64,000 nucleotides of DNA, taken from the NCBI GenBank assembly GCA_950295325.1, contig OX485806.1:22070001-22134000 (forward strand). Reading direction: 5' to 3'. The stretch comes from Polytrichum commune. Its lineage: Eukaryota; Streptophyta; Polytrichopsida; Polytrichales; Polytrichaceae. The notes beneath the pieces are model-generated. The model was not told the DNA's origin. It worked only from the letters and a program-made list of their open reading frames with translations, and did not search any database. The translations under genes and the position numbers were made by a program. Positions within the stretch are counted from its first letter, which is position 1. The number at the start of each line of letters is the position of its first letter. Shown here in pieces: positions 12,001 to 23,989 of this stretch.

Positions 12001-13420
12001 CAACCTCTCACGCCGAGGTATCTCCTATCATTTCCTAGAATTAACACTGCAACATAAGCAAGTGAGATTGGGCATGTGCAGAGTCTTATTATATTTTTGT
12101 GGAATCTACATGATTTGTTTGTGTTTCTTGAATGTTCTTTTACCTCATTCTGACAGTTTCTAACTTGGCAGGCAATAGCAGCACAATTAGTTGACCATTC
12201 CATTCAACTACCGGAGGTTTTTGGTTCATATCATTTTATTGGTTGGAAGGGTGTCCCTCACTCAAAATGGTAAGCTATCCTTTCTGGTATTTTGGCAGAT
12301 GTCCATCAAATCCACTTTGTAGCCATGTTGATAAAAGTGCTAAACTTGATTCTTGGCTGTAGCTACAATGCACATGCAACTATAGTACCTGTCATGGGCT
12401 TATTTTTTAACCCCCAATGGTCTGAGAAAGGTTCTCTCATACGGAGGGGTTTGAAATTGCTTCTTGGTACTTTTAGGTTACAGTGTCCAAAGTGACCCTA
12501 TATGACAAACCCATTTGTCATATGCATTATTCCAATCAGAGCATACACTTGTGAATATATGTAAAATGAATTACAGGACGATTTAAGCTCAAATAAATGA
12601 GCTAGACTTAAATACATACTACGTGTAACCCATGATATTTTAATTACACTTCCTCTTATTAACTACATATGGATTCAATAATGTAGACCAAGATTAATGA
12701 TTATTTCGATACTTGTTTGGGGTTTGCACAAATCATCATGTATCCTGTACAAACACACCCTGGTCCCTAAGGGATTAAGAGAACTTTGGACTAGGAGTAC
12801 ACCATGGCACCTACACTAAACATCTGATTTAGTGTAGCCATGCTAATTAGTGTGGTCTCCATGACTTGTCATGTAGCACCAAGCATCATGTGACACCCTC
12901 TCTAATTTGCCACCCAGTGATTGCAAGACAATCAATGTGGGTCAGATTGCAAGTAGTGTGAGCTTCACTAAATCGGGTGTTTAGTGTACATGTTAGGTTA
13001 GTCATATAGTGTGGCATTAAATTGGAGTGCCATGTTAATCAGAGTGGTCTTTGTGACTTATCATGGAGCACCAAGCATCATGTGACACCCCTCTAATTCC
13101 CACCCAGTGATTGCAAGGCATTTAGTGTGGGTCACACCAAATCAGATGGTTTGTGTACCTGTGTCCAGTGAAACTTCTCTCTGATATGTTTTGTGTTTTA
13201 TTGAAACAGGTGGTGGATACAGTCCAAGAAGGGAAGGGTAGCGGCGCTTATTGCTATTCTAGTGGGAGTGGTATTAGTACTAGCAGCTGGAGCTAGTTTA
13301 GTGTACTGGCATCTAATGAGATACAGAGATAAGGCTACCGCCAAGTATAACAACCTGGATGAAGTAGGTGAAGAGGAAACATTGATGAGTGACGAGACGT
13401 TGTTGAGTGACCAACTGTGA
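6049..13420 (+). CDS. Membrane-anchored pepsin-like aspartyl protease (family A1), 12 exons, 700 aa
   Basis: CDS = 6049-6380, 7449-7569, 8415-8854, 9229-9385, 9648-9754, 9909-10005, 10133-10202, 10711-10950, 11508-11632, 11913-12017, 12172-12269, 13210-13420. Phases join without a stop. The product is a plant A1 aspartyl endopeptidase resembling Arabidopsis At5g43100/At3g50050 (recalled from family knowledge). An N-terminal hydrophobic stretch (about 25-45) looks like a signal sequence. The catalytic motifs are DTGS at 131-134 and DSGT at 331-334. YAEMSSS and GIMGLGRG are family hallmarks, and many paired cysteines are present. A Pro-rich linker (about 450-520) precedes a stalk, then a transmembrane helix (about 641-665) and a short acidic cytoplasmic tail. 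It probably acts in the secretory pathway with its catalytic domain in the lumen or outside. The start was chosen as the upstream-most in-frame ATG; later methionines before the hydrophobic segment are possible. Intron 2 has a GC donor. Confidence 0.9.
7570..8414 (+). other. GC-AG intron in the aspartyl protease gene
   Basis: The exon ends in ...CATCAG at 7569, followed by GCAAGT at 7570-7575. The next exon starts after ACACAG at 8414 and continues the conserved protein (...CGSHQ then DPRFKP...) in phase 0. A GT donor a few bases downstream would add four bases and shift the frame. GC donors with this AG|GCAAGT context are the known minor class of U2-type introns. Confidence 0.8.
10999..11357. 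mobile_element. MITE (359 bp) in aspartyl protease intron 8
   Basis: The ends are inverted: AGTGTTATCCTTAAACTCA at 10999-11017 pairs, with two mismatches, with TGAGTTAGAGGATAACACT at 11339-11357. The flanks are consistent with a short duplication (ATT on both sides, or TA). An inner hairpin (ATTGAGGG...CCCTCAAT) lies at about 11158-11220. A diverged copy sits in an intron of the wax gene at about 43871-44226. No ORF. Confidence 0.75.
12830..13150 (+). repeat. Direct duplication within the last intron of the aspartyl protease gene
   Basis: Two diverged copies about 195 bases apart share GCACCAAGCATCATGTGACA, the downstream CACCCAGTGATTGCAAG, and the phrase 'AGTGTGGTCT / AGAGTGGTCT'. Copy 1 is roughly 12836-12960 and copy 2 roughly 13032-13135. 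Confidence 0.6.
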
Positions 13421-15204
13421 GTCAATCACACAACTGTATAGTGTCGCCCTTCACTAGATTAAAAAAAAAGAGGGTGTAAGTAACACCCTTGACTTTGAGG
13501 AAGAGCGTGAGCAATATTGGGTCAAACTATATACTGGAATATAGTTTTACTCGGTCTCATAATGTAGGAAATAGTTTTAAAGGTGTGCAAGTTTATCTCG
13601 AAGAGGCCTTACCTCGAAGAGGGAGAGATAACGCATTGTATCATTCAATTTCACATGGTCTGTTTCATTCTGGATCTTTCCTTTGCAAGCAGTTTGGTTT
13701 GGTATGATATTATGTGTTTTGCATGTGAATTGTAAACAACTTAACCAGCTTACTGAAACATGAAATATGTTCACCATATTTTGCACCAAGAGATTGGGGG
13801 AGAGGGAATTATTGCATGAGTGTACACTCTCATACATCCAACAAAAGAGTCCTAAGGTACTATAAAGCCCGGAGGCTACTTTGTCTAGTTGATTTGACAC
13901 TGGAATTAGCTTTAAAGACCTGGAATTATTCTGGCCCAAGTCTTTTGAGATGAAGTGGCCCACAAATTTTGTTAGATGGATGAGGCGGTCAAGCTTTTTT
14001 GCTGGAAGGATGAGAGTTATGCTCAAATGTGATAATCCCTCTCTCCAAAATGGAGGGTTTAGCATAATTATAGGACTTGAACTCTACATGCATGTTGCCA
14101 TAAAAGTAATTTTGTATTTTTCGAAGGAAAAATGCTTCTAGAATGATTTGATGGAGGTCAAGAACAATGGTCTTTATTCCAACCATATGGATGTAGTCTC
14201 TAGTAACCCTAACGAGCCGCTAGGGGCCAAAGGCCCACCACTGGTGGGAGAAGAAGTCCGCAAGGAAGTTGTCAAAGCAGAGAGTTTGTTTGGGTAATAG
14301 GTAGTGATGCTTACACCAAAACAAAACAACTACAAAACAATATGGAATTGTTTCACCTTTGTTCTTGGTATTGAAATCTGGCCCACACAATGCTATCTGG
14401 CAAACCCTGTTATTGCAATAATCTTTCATTAGCCTTCTGAATTTCAGATTCAATGAGAATGTACACGAGACGTCTTATCTTTGTGTACATAGGTTGGAAC
14501 AATTGTGGTGTAGAAACATCCTCAAAAGAAAACTAAGTGAATAGAGAAGCAAGTAAGACCGCATCTTCACTTGATCGTCTGAGCTCCAGATAATCAAACT
14601 TAACACATCCACCAATACAACAATTCCCTAGAGCGGGGTTCTCCCTGTGACTAACAACTAACCCATGACAAGAATAATAAGTACCAAATTTGCAGTTGTG
14701 AAGTGAAGCAAGTATAAACGGTTTGGCTAATAAATGATACATATCCAGAACCACTAGCAGTTCAAGAAAAACCTACTTCCCTTCCACCACGTCCATGATA
14801 GACTTTGTCCGAGATGGACTGTTCACAGAATCAATCAATTTACCCCTCCTACATCCGACTACACCCCATGCAATGTGCATCCCATCACCAATCCCCCTAA
14901 GAGTCCATATTACTTCTCCTGAAGCCATCTCCACAGATGCAAGCAACCTCAATGCCCACTACACAAACGCACAAGCCCAAAATTCAAAAGGATACAAGAC
15001 GACTTCCTACTTGTCCATAGTCACCCTAGTCTCTAAGCAGGCGATCGGATATACAAATTGTCCTTTGTCTCTCTTTGAGTTTTTTCTGTGAAAGGCTTGA
15101 CATAGGAGCTGCACATAGTTTTGGCAAGATTGTTCAACCTGAGGATGCAATTAGTTGGTCACATAAGATGCCGTGGTTGTTGATCACTGGCAAAGCATCC
15201 TTGA
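13421..15204. other. Intergenic region between convergent genes
   Basis: This holds the 3' flank of the aspartyl protease gene and then an A+C-rich (+ strand) tract at about 14220-15100. Open frames occur (for example 13577-14065 minus, 162 codons) but show no recognisable domain or codon pattern, so I leave them uncalled. Confidence 0.4.
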
Positions 15205-16330
15205 TCACTCTTCGATGATCAAATTCCTCTCCAATCCACGTAGGGCTTCCACGGTAGGTGGGCAAGTAGACCGGGTGTTGTATGAGCCACACCCTTGGCA
15301 CTTCTGTCCTACTATGTGAAACACGACTTCACCACTATTTCCACAGTCGTTACAGAGAATCCACACCTGCAAGAATGGAGGAAAAAGTAAATACATATTT
15401 CCATAAAGACATCAGACATTCACCAATCCAACACTATACTTTCATCCATTACATTTGACACCAGAATATTTGGGAGAATGAGAAACAAAACATAAGAACT
15501 TTAGTGCCCGTTCATATTGTCTTCAGATTACTTCTTCAGACTGTAGGTACCATTGAGTGCCACATCTAAGGTGATGATGAGAAGTATGGCAAGTGCAGAA
15601 AATTAGAAAAAATTCCTAGTTTTGGATCCACAAAATCAAACAATTATCGCAATCTTCACATTCAGACCCTCGACTTGATTTGGTTTCCATGAAATGGTGA
15701 AGTGGACTACCATTCTGTTGTGGTATTCCTTTGGCATCGGAGTCAGTGAAATCTCCAGATCTAGTTGTCTCCAACATCTTGTCATATCAAATATGGATTT
15801 AAAACACATTGGACTAGAAAGTCTGTTGTCATCACACAGTCTATAAAGAGTCAGAAGCAAGTTCCAATATTCATTGAAAGCCAAGAAGTCCGTACAATAT
15901 ACATAGAAATTCGTATAAATGTAAAACACAGGAGATAATGGAGCAACAAAAATTTGCAATTCCAGAATGTTTTGGCCATGCCTGTGTTGATTCCTGATAA
16001 TGCTTACCATTCATGTGAATAGTAGAGCATATTATGGTCGTACTGAAAAGCAGGAGATACTCAATGTAATGCAATTTAGAAGGCCAGAGAACATACTGTG
16101 CATGTTGATGCATTTCTTTTAGGCATTGTTGGTGCATAGTGTGACCGCATGGAAGTACTGAGATGCCCAAGACAGAGTCAAACAAATACTGCAAAACAAG
16201 AAAGATTCATTCAACATTTTACTCGTTGTAGATGATCCGATAAGAGGACCTAACAATACTTTTAAATGGTTCTCTGTTATGTTCTGATTCACCACTGCCT
16301 GATTCACACAGGACAAGAACCTTTCAATTA
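15205..16330 (-). pseudogene. Decayed 3' part of a CHY-zinc-finger/RING E3 ubiquitin ligase gene (RZFP34/CHYR1/MIEL1 type)
   Basis: Three well-spliced exons are recognisable on the minus strand: 16097-16188 (YLFDSV...LPCGHTMHQQCLKEMHQHA), 15711-15822 (MCFKSIFDM...TPMPKEYHNRM) and 15205-15366 (VWILCNDCG...CGSYNTRS, then a stop). They match the RING C-terminal half and the rubredoxin-like zinc ribbon of plant RZFP34/MIEL1 proteins, which ubiquitinate nuclear regulators. Two problems suggest loss of function. The RING CPxC pair reads SPMC (AGT where TGT is expected). The preceding exon, expected to end in CPICFE, is reduced to a scrambled SCVNQAV-like stretch near 16265-16310. The N-terminal CHY zinc-finger exons were not found upstream. 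It could still be a spliced truncated gene, but a relic is more likely. Confidence 0.65.
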
Positions 16331-16623
16331 GCTTCTGTTAAATAGACTGGAATTCGTGCACACAGGGGGAGCACTCCAAAACAATAGCAGCCTAAATCGT
16401 AGAGTGTATCTGCATCTCAGAAGCCACTTTTATCACACCGTTCTAATTTCTAGGATACCTGCATATCTGTGACACCCTTCTTATCGTTCCGATGATCAAT
16501 TGGAATTGCCTCTAAAAACGAGCAGCTTATGGCCTTTCATAAGCATTATTAATATAAAAGAATATCTTCTATTGCTCAATCATCGGCTCATGTCCCCTTC
16601 AAAGCCGGAACCCTAAAAACATC

Positions 16624-16809
16624 ATAGCTTATAATCCATGAGATATGTGAGCTTTGCATCCTTCCTGCTGCAAATGACGAACTCCTCATCAGCAGTATTT
16701 ACAAGCATCCCTGTTATAATATCGGAGCAGTAGTTCCACATCCCTTTCTCAATTTCACCCTCGAACCAACCATCTCCGGAGAATCCATCAAACCTCCAAT
16801 ATTGACTCT
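16624..16809 (-). other. Unidentified exon-like open stretch ending in a stop
   Basis: On the minus strand a possible acceptor (ATTAG) at about 16810 opens a frame of about 62 codons ending in TGA at 16624-16626. It contains GFSGDGWFEGEIEKG, then a hydrophilic stretch, then TADEEFVICSRKDAKLTYLM. The residue mix looks like a real folded domain, not low complexity, but I do not recognise the family. It lies 300 bases upstream of the decayed RING exons and may be an unrelated gene fragment. Confidence 0.25.
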
Positions 16810-16829
16810 AATTGTTGTGTATTTTGGAC

Positions 16830-18540
16830 CATAAGAGAATTTCACTAACAAGGAGACGCTTCACTTCTGCAGGAACCCTCTAATTTGCAATCATCAGAAC
16901 AAGATGCTCAAAACACCCACAGGTGCTTTTCATGTTAAAAGGTTCTGTGGAACATATGAACAACCTGATTGCTGCGAGTGGACAGTGTCCCATAAAGCTC
17001 ATTCATATCTGGTAAGTATTTGTCCTTCACTCAGGGAGTGCACTATTCATTAAAACCAAGCATCACGTGCGTGCATGCCCCTTATTAAAATACCCCTGTA
17101 TACATTTTATTTTTGCTAAAATCAAGCAATATACTTACAAATCTCATTGCTTCAAAATACATTTCCATACGTACACAAGGGTCCAAAAACAAATACAGAT
17201 TTTGTATATAACATGTGTACAAATGTTTGGAAATGCAAAAATATGGCCCTATTATATGTATAATATCAAATCATGGATTTTTAGTTATAAAGTCGTTACT
17301 TAGTGGATGAAAAAACACATGATTCTTGGTCCAGGTCTGACTTGAACGCGTAAACGCGTAAATGCGTACTTTACATATATTTTTCCATAGCATCATGTAT
17401 ATCTACTTCTTGCTTAATAGCAATATGTCTCTTGTACGTACATTTTGTACATGCTTGTTTTAAATAATACCCCTTTTGTGCACCCACGTGTATAAATACA
17501 GTACTTGAACAGTGCACTCCCTGGGGTCCTTCAACAATTGTAGCTGTGCAACCAAACAAACACCAGATGTCAACATGGTTTTTAAAGTTGAAACTCCTAA
17601 TACTCAACACAATGGAAGTCACCCAAAGTTACAAAAGTCAGTGTAAACCTTTGTCCAAACAATGTCACGTTGGTCCGCAGCACCCAAGGCAGGAGTTGGT
17701 CCAGAATGAGCTGATGAGTCAACTGATGCTGCCAGTATACAAGATAAAGCCTTGTTAGCATATCTTAAATGATACATTCACAAAAAAATTGAACAAATTT
17801 CATTTCAAATTAAAAAAACTTGGCAAAGCCTCAGCAGCCAAATGGTCCAAGTGCTTCTAACACAAGAAAGGGCTATGTTGTCGAGACCAAACAACACTAA
17901 CTCCCCTTGCCTTTGCTCTGATGACTTCTCCCACCCTTACCAATGCCATTATCATGATGTGGATGTGGTCTCTTTGTTCCAACTCCGAGCTGATTATGAT
18001 TCCTTAAAATTGCATTATCTCCTTCATCCCTTGCAGTATTGAGCTTTGAAGCACATCTGCTGACCGAGAACACTTGCACAAGAAGAATGCGATCTAGGAG
18101 CTGTGAAGCCTCACAATGCAACACAAGCTGAGACAATTATGTTCTAAAAGCGCAGGGTCACGACACAAATCAAGGTCCCTGCAATCGTTGCAGTAACTGG
18201 CCAACCACAACCCACCCTTCTCACATCGACCCTTTGTATATATAACCTATATACCAACAATCATTGTGCATAACTAGGATTCAAATTAAGTTAGATGTGC
18301 TTAATTAGATGACTTATCGTAATTGGAAACCCATATTTTAGTGGTATGTGGTTAGGTGAGACTCCATATTGTGTCACTTACCCTATTTTGAAGGGTATGC
18401 TAGGTTGTATTGTTGATTAACAACTTCACCATAAGTGCTGTCACATGACACTTGGCGTTCAAGTGCACTTACTAATATCTTGACATGAGTATGTTCGATA
18501 GTGTTATGAGGTGGATGTCTATGTTCCACAATTGTCTACA
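16830..18540. other. Spacer with no supported gene
   Basis: A minus-strand open frame at 17897-18136 (79 codons) is hydrophilic, but no conserved domain was recognised. A short CGTAAACG-type repeat lies near 17348-17370. Nothing else is supported. Confidence 0.35.
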
Positions 18541-18563
18541 AGTTGACTAAAGTGTACAAAAAT

Positions 18564-18741
18564 GTCACTTGCCATTAGTATGCTTAAGAATATATTCCTC
18601 TTAAATATTAAAATGCAAACACATGACACTTGCCATTAGTATGCTTAAGGATATATTCCTCTTAAATATTAAAATGCAAACACATGACACTTCCCATTAG
18701 TGAGCTTAAATATCTTACCCTTGGATATTAAAACGCAAGCC
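18564..18741 (+). repeat. Tandem repeat, 61-bp period, three copies
   Basis: Copies at 18564-18623, 18624-18684 and 18685-18741 share CACTTGCCATTAGTATGC and the tail TATTAAAATGCAAACACATG. The first two are nearly identical and the third is diverged. Confidence 0.85.
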
Positions 18742-20603
18742 TATCATCGAAAGCATCCCAATGACCTATTCTAATGTCATAGTGAAGGTATCTTCTCACT
18801 TGAAGAAGTAACTTATGTTGACAAATGAAATCATATCAGTAATTAGTGGGCGTGACACTTTGAGACCTCTGGGCATCTAGTGTAGGTCCTTCACAAATAG
18901 TGTACATGACACTAACTACCATAAGCAGTTTAGTGGGAATAAAAAAAAACCGTTTATGAACATGTACGTTATACCAACACACCAGCTAGGTCAAGCAATT
19001 TTTGACCTTGTGGACATGACAAGTGCTCCGAATGGCAAATTGTATGCACATGAAGACAGGCTTGCAACACTTCCAAGGATTGCATGCTCTTTAACATTGG
19101 ATCTCTTTCACTAACGTCCAGTCCATCCATCATAAGTGGTGAAATCGCATTTGTGTTGAGGAACATTATGCTTCCTAAAAAGTCTCCAAACAATATACTA
19201 GAAGTGTTGATTGTTAACCGTTAGGAAAAAATCAAAAAATTACGCTCCCCTTTTCAATGAATTCAACTCAATAAGTGTTCACTTGGATGAAAGTGAGGCT
19301 ATAAATTTCTATAACTTGAATGAAATTACTGTAACATGCATAAATCGTGCACACAATCACTTGTCAATGTATAGTAGGTTAAGAAATTGCTCTGAGTTAC
19401 TACATCAACAATCATGAATTGTTGGAAAAACGCATGTATATCACTATATCATTAAATTTACCCATTGTTTGGGGTGCAATATTGTGAACGTGGGGAACGT
19501 TGGTAATGAACTTTTTACATATTCGTTCATGAGGAATATATATATATATATATATAATCTATATAATCTATATAATCTATATCATAATCAAAATATGCAC
19601 TAAACACAATATCAGACTTGAAGTCCTTGATTAGTCTCCAAATCATGGAAAAATCTCCTATTAACGAATATAGTGAACTATTCTTTTGAGGTATTATGAC
19701 AATAAGGAAACGGATGACGCATTCATGACAAATATAGAAGCTCAAGAAGCAGTACATAAGAAAGAGTTGCAAGAAATTACTACCTTATTGGAACAACTAG
19801 GATTGGTATCTAAGAGAGTGAAAGTGGGCCCATTATGAATGCACACGAGTTCATCAATAATGAATTGGTCTTTGATCTCATGAAACTTTACACACTACTG
19901 AGGAGGAAATCATAGGTATGCTTGATGGAGGCGGTGATGCAGCTGACAATGAACCTATTAAAGAAGTTGATATGCGCAAACTTATGCACTTTCTAAGTTT
20001 TTACAATTGTATTCCCCCCTTATAAGGGAATTTATCATGACTATATATAGTCATTTCAAAGTTACTATATCATTTCACTGATGTATCCATCTCAATTTCC
20101 TCCAAAGGGGTCCTATTCAATGTTGGATTGGTGTCGTACATTCCATATGTTTTATGGTTAAAAAATTTCATTTGTAGTGGATGCAGTCATGACATTAAAT
20201 TGAAAAATTAAAATAAACATATCACTCCATTTTCTAGCCTCACATTGGTACATGTACATTTATTTGATTCTATGTATTTCTCAAATATAAGGGAATTCTA
20301 TTCTATAGTCACTTGCGCACGTCATTTGTATATTGCAACCAAAGTAGGTGCCTATGTGTAAGTGGGGTATTAGTCTAGACACTTGAGCAGCGTTAGTGAA
20401 AGCACGACCAATATGCTGGGCACTGTGTCTGAGGGGATTTAGGGCAAAATCATTTGAGATCCAAGTGTTTCCAAGTCAAATTGCTTACATGTTCATCTCT
20501 TTTAGGAAAGATATATTCTATGGACCCCTAAAATGATAAATGATTTGCCTAAAGTCTTGAACTTAAACCTGTTATCTCTCAAACTCAACAGGCCCATTTG
20601 TTG
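18742..20603. other. Spacer with no supported gene
   Basis: AT-rich sequence. Apart from the short satellite at about 19535-19584 I see no gene or element here that I can support. Confidence 0.35.
19535..19584. repeat. AT microsatellite followed by a 9-bp tandem repeat
   Basis: An (AT)n run at about 19536-19557 passes into about 3.5 copies of ATATAATCT, up to 19583. Confidence 0.85.
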
Positions 20604-21459
20604 CTACACTAAGGGCCGCTTTACACCTAGAGGCCACGCCAATTCCCCTTGAGGCCGATTGCATGAAATTTCAGCCCCTTTTAGGTTGGAGGCCGGCCTC
20701 AACTACACATTATAATAGGATTATAATGGGGGCCAATTTTTCCATATGTACAGGCCTTAGGGCCAAGAAGCTAGGCCGATTCAATAAATCTAGCCTAATC
20801 CAACGGATCTAGCATAGTCTAGCATAAAGCCATTCATATTTCCACATAATCCAATGGATATAGTTTGCTAAAAAATCATATTTTATTAAAAGAAGTTTTT
20901 TCTATTGAAATGCGACATTGGCCCCGAGGCCAAGAATTGGCCCTCCATTTTGGGTGCACCCAATTCAACGAGCTCGGGCCGTGTCATACCATGCACTTTT
21001 TGATTAAAAAATTCATACCACCAAATCGGCCCGGCCTCTAGGTGTAAAGGGGTTGGGGCCGATTTTGACCTTTTGGCCAATCACAAGTGAGGATTCCAAG
21101 CCTCTTACACAACAAATTGACCGGCCTCTAGGTGTAAAGCGGCCCTAAATAGGATATTTAGTGTTTGATACACTAAATATGAACGCATACACTAAATATC
21201 AATAACCCTATGAAAGTACGTAACATTAAATGTAAATTCAAACACTAAATATCAACTATGGTATTATGTGGAAGTTACATGTTTGAATTTAGTGTTAGTG
21301 GGGATTATAAAAAATGATATAATAAGGGAGGTGGCAATAGGGAAGGTAGCGGCACATTTTTGTTTAACAGTAATTATCAAGGAATTGAAAATCAATGTCG
21401 AGAAGGGTAAGGTGGTAACAACACTATAATCAAACACTAAATATCCTATTTAAGTGTAG
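20604..21459. mobile_element. MITE with another element nested near its 5' end
   Basis: The outer element begins CTACAC (20604-20609) and ends GTGTAG (21454-21459). Inside, AAATAGGATATTTAGTG... at 21148-21170 pairs perfectly with its inverse at about 21430-21452. A separate element occupies 20613-21145 and splits the 5' terminal repeat. A related uninterrupted copy lies at 56372-56695. No coding capacity was seen. Confidence 0.7.
20613..21145. mobile_element. Nested PIF/Harbinger-like MITE (533 bp) with TAA target duplication
   Basis: Perfect 23-bp inverted ends start GGGCCGCTTTACACCTAG (20613 onward) and close with the complement at 21123-21145. TAA flanks both sides (20610-20612 and 21146-21148). 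A 3-bp TAA/TTA duplication with GGG...CCC ends is typical of PIF/Harbinger MITEs. A second partial inner copy of the end motif lies near 21023-21047. No transposase is present. Confidence 0.75.
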
Positions 21460-23030
21460 TGGACGGCTCTCCCTATTTGCAAATTGAGCAGATCAAATCC
21501 AATACGCACCTTCACTCACAAAGATGTGCGACAATATGTTATTGAGCATAGTAAGGTATGTTGACGTACTACACAAAACTACCCTAAACATTGTATTTAG
21601 TGTCACCTATTTTATTTGTCTTGCTCAATATAAAGCGTAAATCACCCATGTAGTGTCACCAACAGTGAAAGGAAACCTAACATTATTTGTCACTTCTCAT
21701 ATAAAATTTAGGGCATCATTGATTTACAATCATTGCCACTTAGTAAGTGATTTTCATCCAAAACATAATCATCCATGACAATATCTCATTCCCATGGAGG
21801 GAATTGGACTGTTCATACAATGTATGAACTAATGTGAGTGTAAGAAGGGGTTTTATTAAAGGTATTAATGAACATAGTATATGTAAAGGAGATGTATTGT
21901 TTTTCTTTAGTGTGTACATTTAGGGAGGCTATCAAGAATTTTGAAGTAAAGGTGATTGTGCAAAAGCGGGCTCTAAGGGTTAGAGCAAGATTTGACAATA
22001 GATGTGTCAGTTTCATCCAATTCATGTTTTCATATGTTATTATCATATGGTAATGTCCTCAATGACTACCTTGTCAATTCTTGTTAAGGTTTGCATTTGG
22101 ATTCTAGGTTTTACAAACTAAAGGCTCTTGGATCGCTCATGTGCTCTCTTGAGTTCTCCTCTTGAATTGTGGCTAAGTTATTGTGCTCTTGCCTTTGTTT
22201 GTTTGATGCAATTATTGAGTTAAATGCTATGGAGGAAAAATGTTAATGATTTTCTGATTGGAGAGTGAAAGTGGGTTGTGTAAGTAATAAAGGTCTATTT
22301 AATTCATGAAGTTTGTTTTGTATATGTAGGGAATGCATATATCACGTTAAATTGAAAAGCTTAGAATAAGTACATGAGTATGTTTTCTAGCATACCGTTC
22401 GTATGTATACATTTTGTTGTCTCTATAAACTTGTCGTATGTGGGAAGTTTAATTTCATAGTGACCCATACATGTCATTTAGGTTTCCAATGAAGAGTGCA
22501 CACCCCGGGATTCCATTACATAATTATGAGGATGCAAAAATACCAAACTTTGTTTCAAGAATTGACATAAATTTTGAATTGACATTTCACTATTCCATGA
22601 CAATACTTGTAGACTTGTTCATAGAAAATGTCATTAGGAAGTTACCATAGTGACATAAAATACCATATGACCATTAATAAAATATTTAGTGTACATCTTG
22701 AGCAATTTGAACATTTAGAGAATTTTACGTTTCTTCAAGAAACATTTACCGCAAATAAAAAAGATGGAATTGAGTCTCCGATTTAATTTAATATATTTTG
22801 AGACATAATATGAATTAGTTATGAGTTTTCAAAGTGTTATGCTAGGTTGATCTATGATGGACCTAATGACACCTCATATTAGATTTCAAGTATACCCATT
22901 CATAGAGAGTAATGATTTGCCATTGTTGTTTATAACTATATGATAATCCACCTCTAAGTTTATTTTTAAACATTCATCATATGTCTTCGAGGATGTGACA
23001 CCTAGCGAGTTAGTACTTTAAATACCCTCA
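21460..23030. other. Spacer with no supported gene
   Basis: AT-rich sequence with short open frames only. I see nothing I can name. Confidence 0.4.
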
Positions 23031-23183
23031 CATAACATTACTAAGTGACGTGGGCCCTCAAAATATAACAATGAGATGTTGGGAGTTCAGTCTTTTACGA
23101 GTCTCCATGCACATCTTTTTGAGCATCTCAATGTTATATTTGAGGGCCCACGGAACGTGACTTGTACGCTAAGTAATGTTATG
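23031..23183. repeat. Long near-perfect hairpin (153 bp), MIRNA-like or tiny MITE
   Basis: The left arm (about 23031-23079) includes TGGGCCCTCAAAATATAAC. The right arm (about 23121-23183) includes GTTATATTTGAGGGCCCA. The outer ends CATAACATTACT and AGTAATGTTATG also pair. The loop is about 40 bases. One internal bulge near 23046/23160 remains. Confidence 0.75.
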
Positions 23184-23400
23184 CACCATGTGCGTGTCTT
23201 GAGTCCGACACCCAAGGAACCAATCGTAGCAAAGGAATAAGAAAGAATAATTTCCTCCCTTAAATTATGCTTGTCATAAGTAGAGATATTGTGTCCTTAC
23301 TTCCGGTACTTGCCTCTCCAATGTAAGTGCTTCTAGATTTTTTTGGGGGAGTTGGGCTCCACCTAGCTCCAAAACCTCCCCTCCCTCATTACATTAAGAG

Positions 23401-23704
23401 CCGGTTCACATGGGGTCCCAAGTCCCACTCATGTTAGAAAGTCCCAACATAGAGACCAAGTCCCAACTTTTGAGCTCCAAGAAACCATTAAAATACGGTT
23501 AATTATCATTAGAGTTGGATCATGATTATTTAGAACAAAAACATTTGCAAGACTTGGATTGAGAGTAGGGTCTAGCTTTTTGATCGACCCAACACTCAAA
23601 CACATCTCCCAAGCCACGCCTCACCTCCAAGAAAACTAGACCCTACTTGGATTGAGAGTAGGGTCAAACTCGGGACATAGGACTTGGGACACCGTGTGAA
23701 GTGG
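23401..23704. mobile_element. Foldback MITE with CGGTTCACATGGGGTCCCAA-type ends
   Basis: The left end at 23401-23425 pairs with few mismatches with the right end at about 23681-23704 (GACTTGGGACACCGTGTGAA). Internally, a GATTGAGAGTAGGGTC motif is repeated and also appears inverted. No ORF. Confidence 0.55.
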
Positions 23705-23989
23705 TAAGTCCCAACTTCCACGTTATCAACGGTTGAGATTTCACGGATGAACCTCACGGGACTTGGAGACACGTGTCCTTAGAAAGTGCCTTTTTTCCTC
23801 AAGATGAGGTCAAGCGAGGCAAATCTCGAATCTTAACATGAGACATGTGTGCCAGCGTTCAAACTAAGCTACCATCAGGGAAGAAACCCAAAATATCGGT
23901 GACTCCACTCTCCAGGTTCTGGGCATTGGGAACGGGGACTTGGCAAGCCACGATGGTGCGGAGGAAACCCACCTTTGGCCACACACCCC

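Noticed and set aside
13577-14065. Minus-strand frame of 162 codons downstream of the protease gene
   Set aside because: No domain, signal or codon pattern recognised. It overlaps the likely 3' end of a well-supported gene on the other strand.
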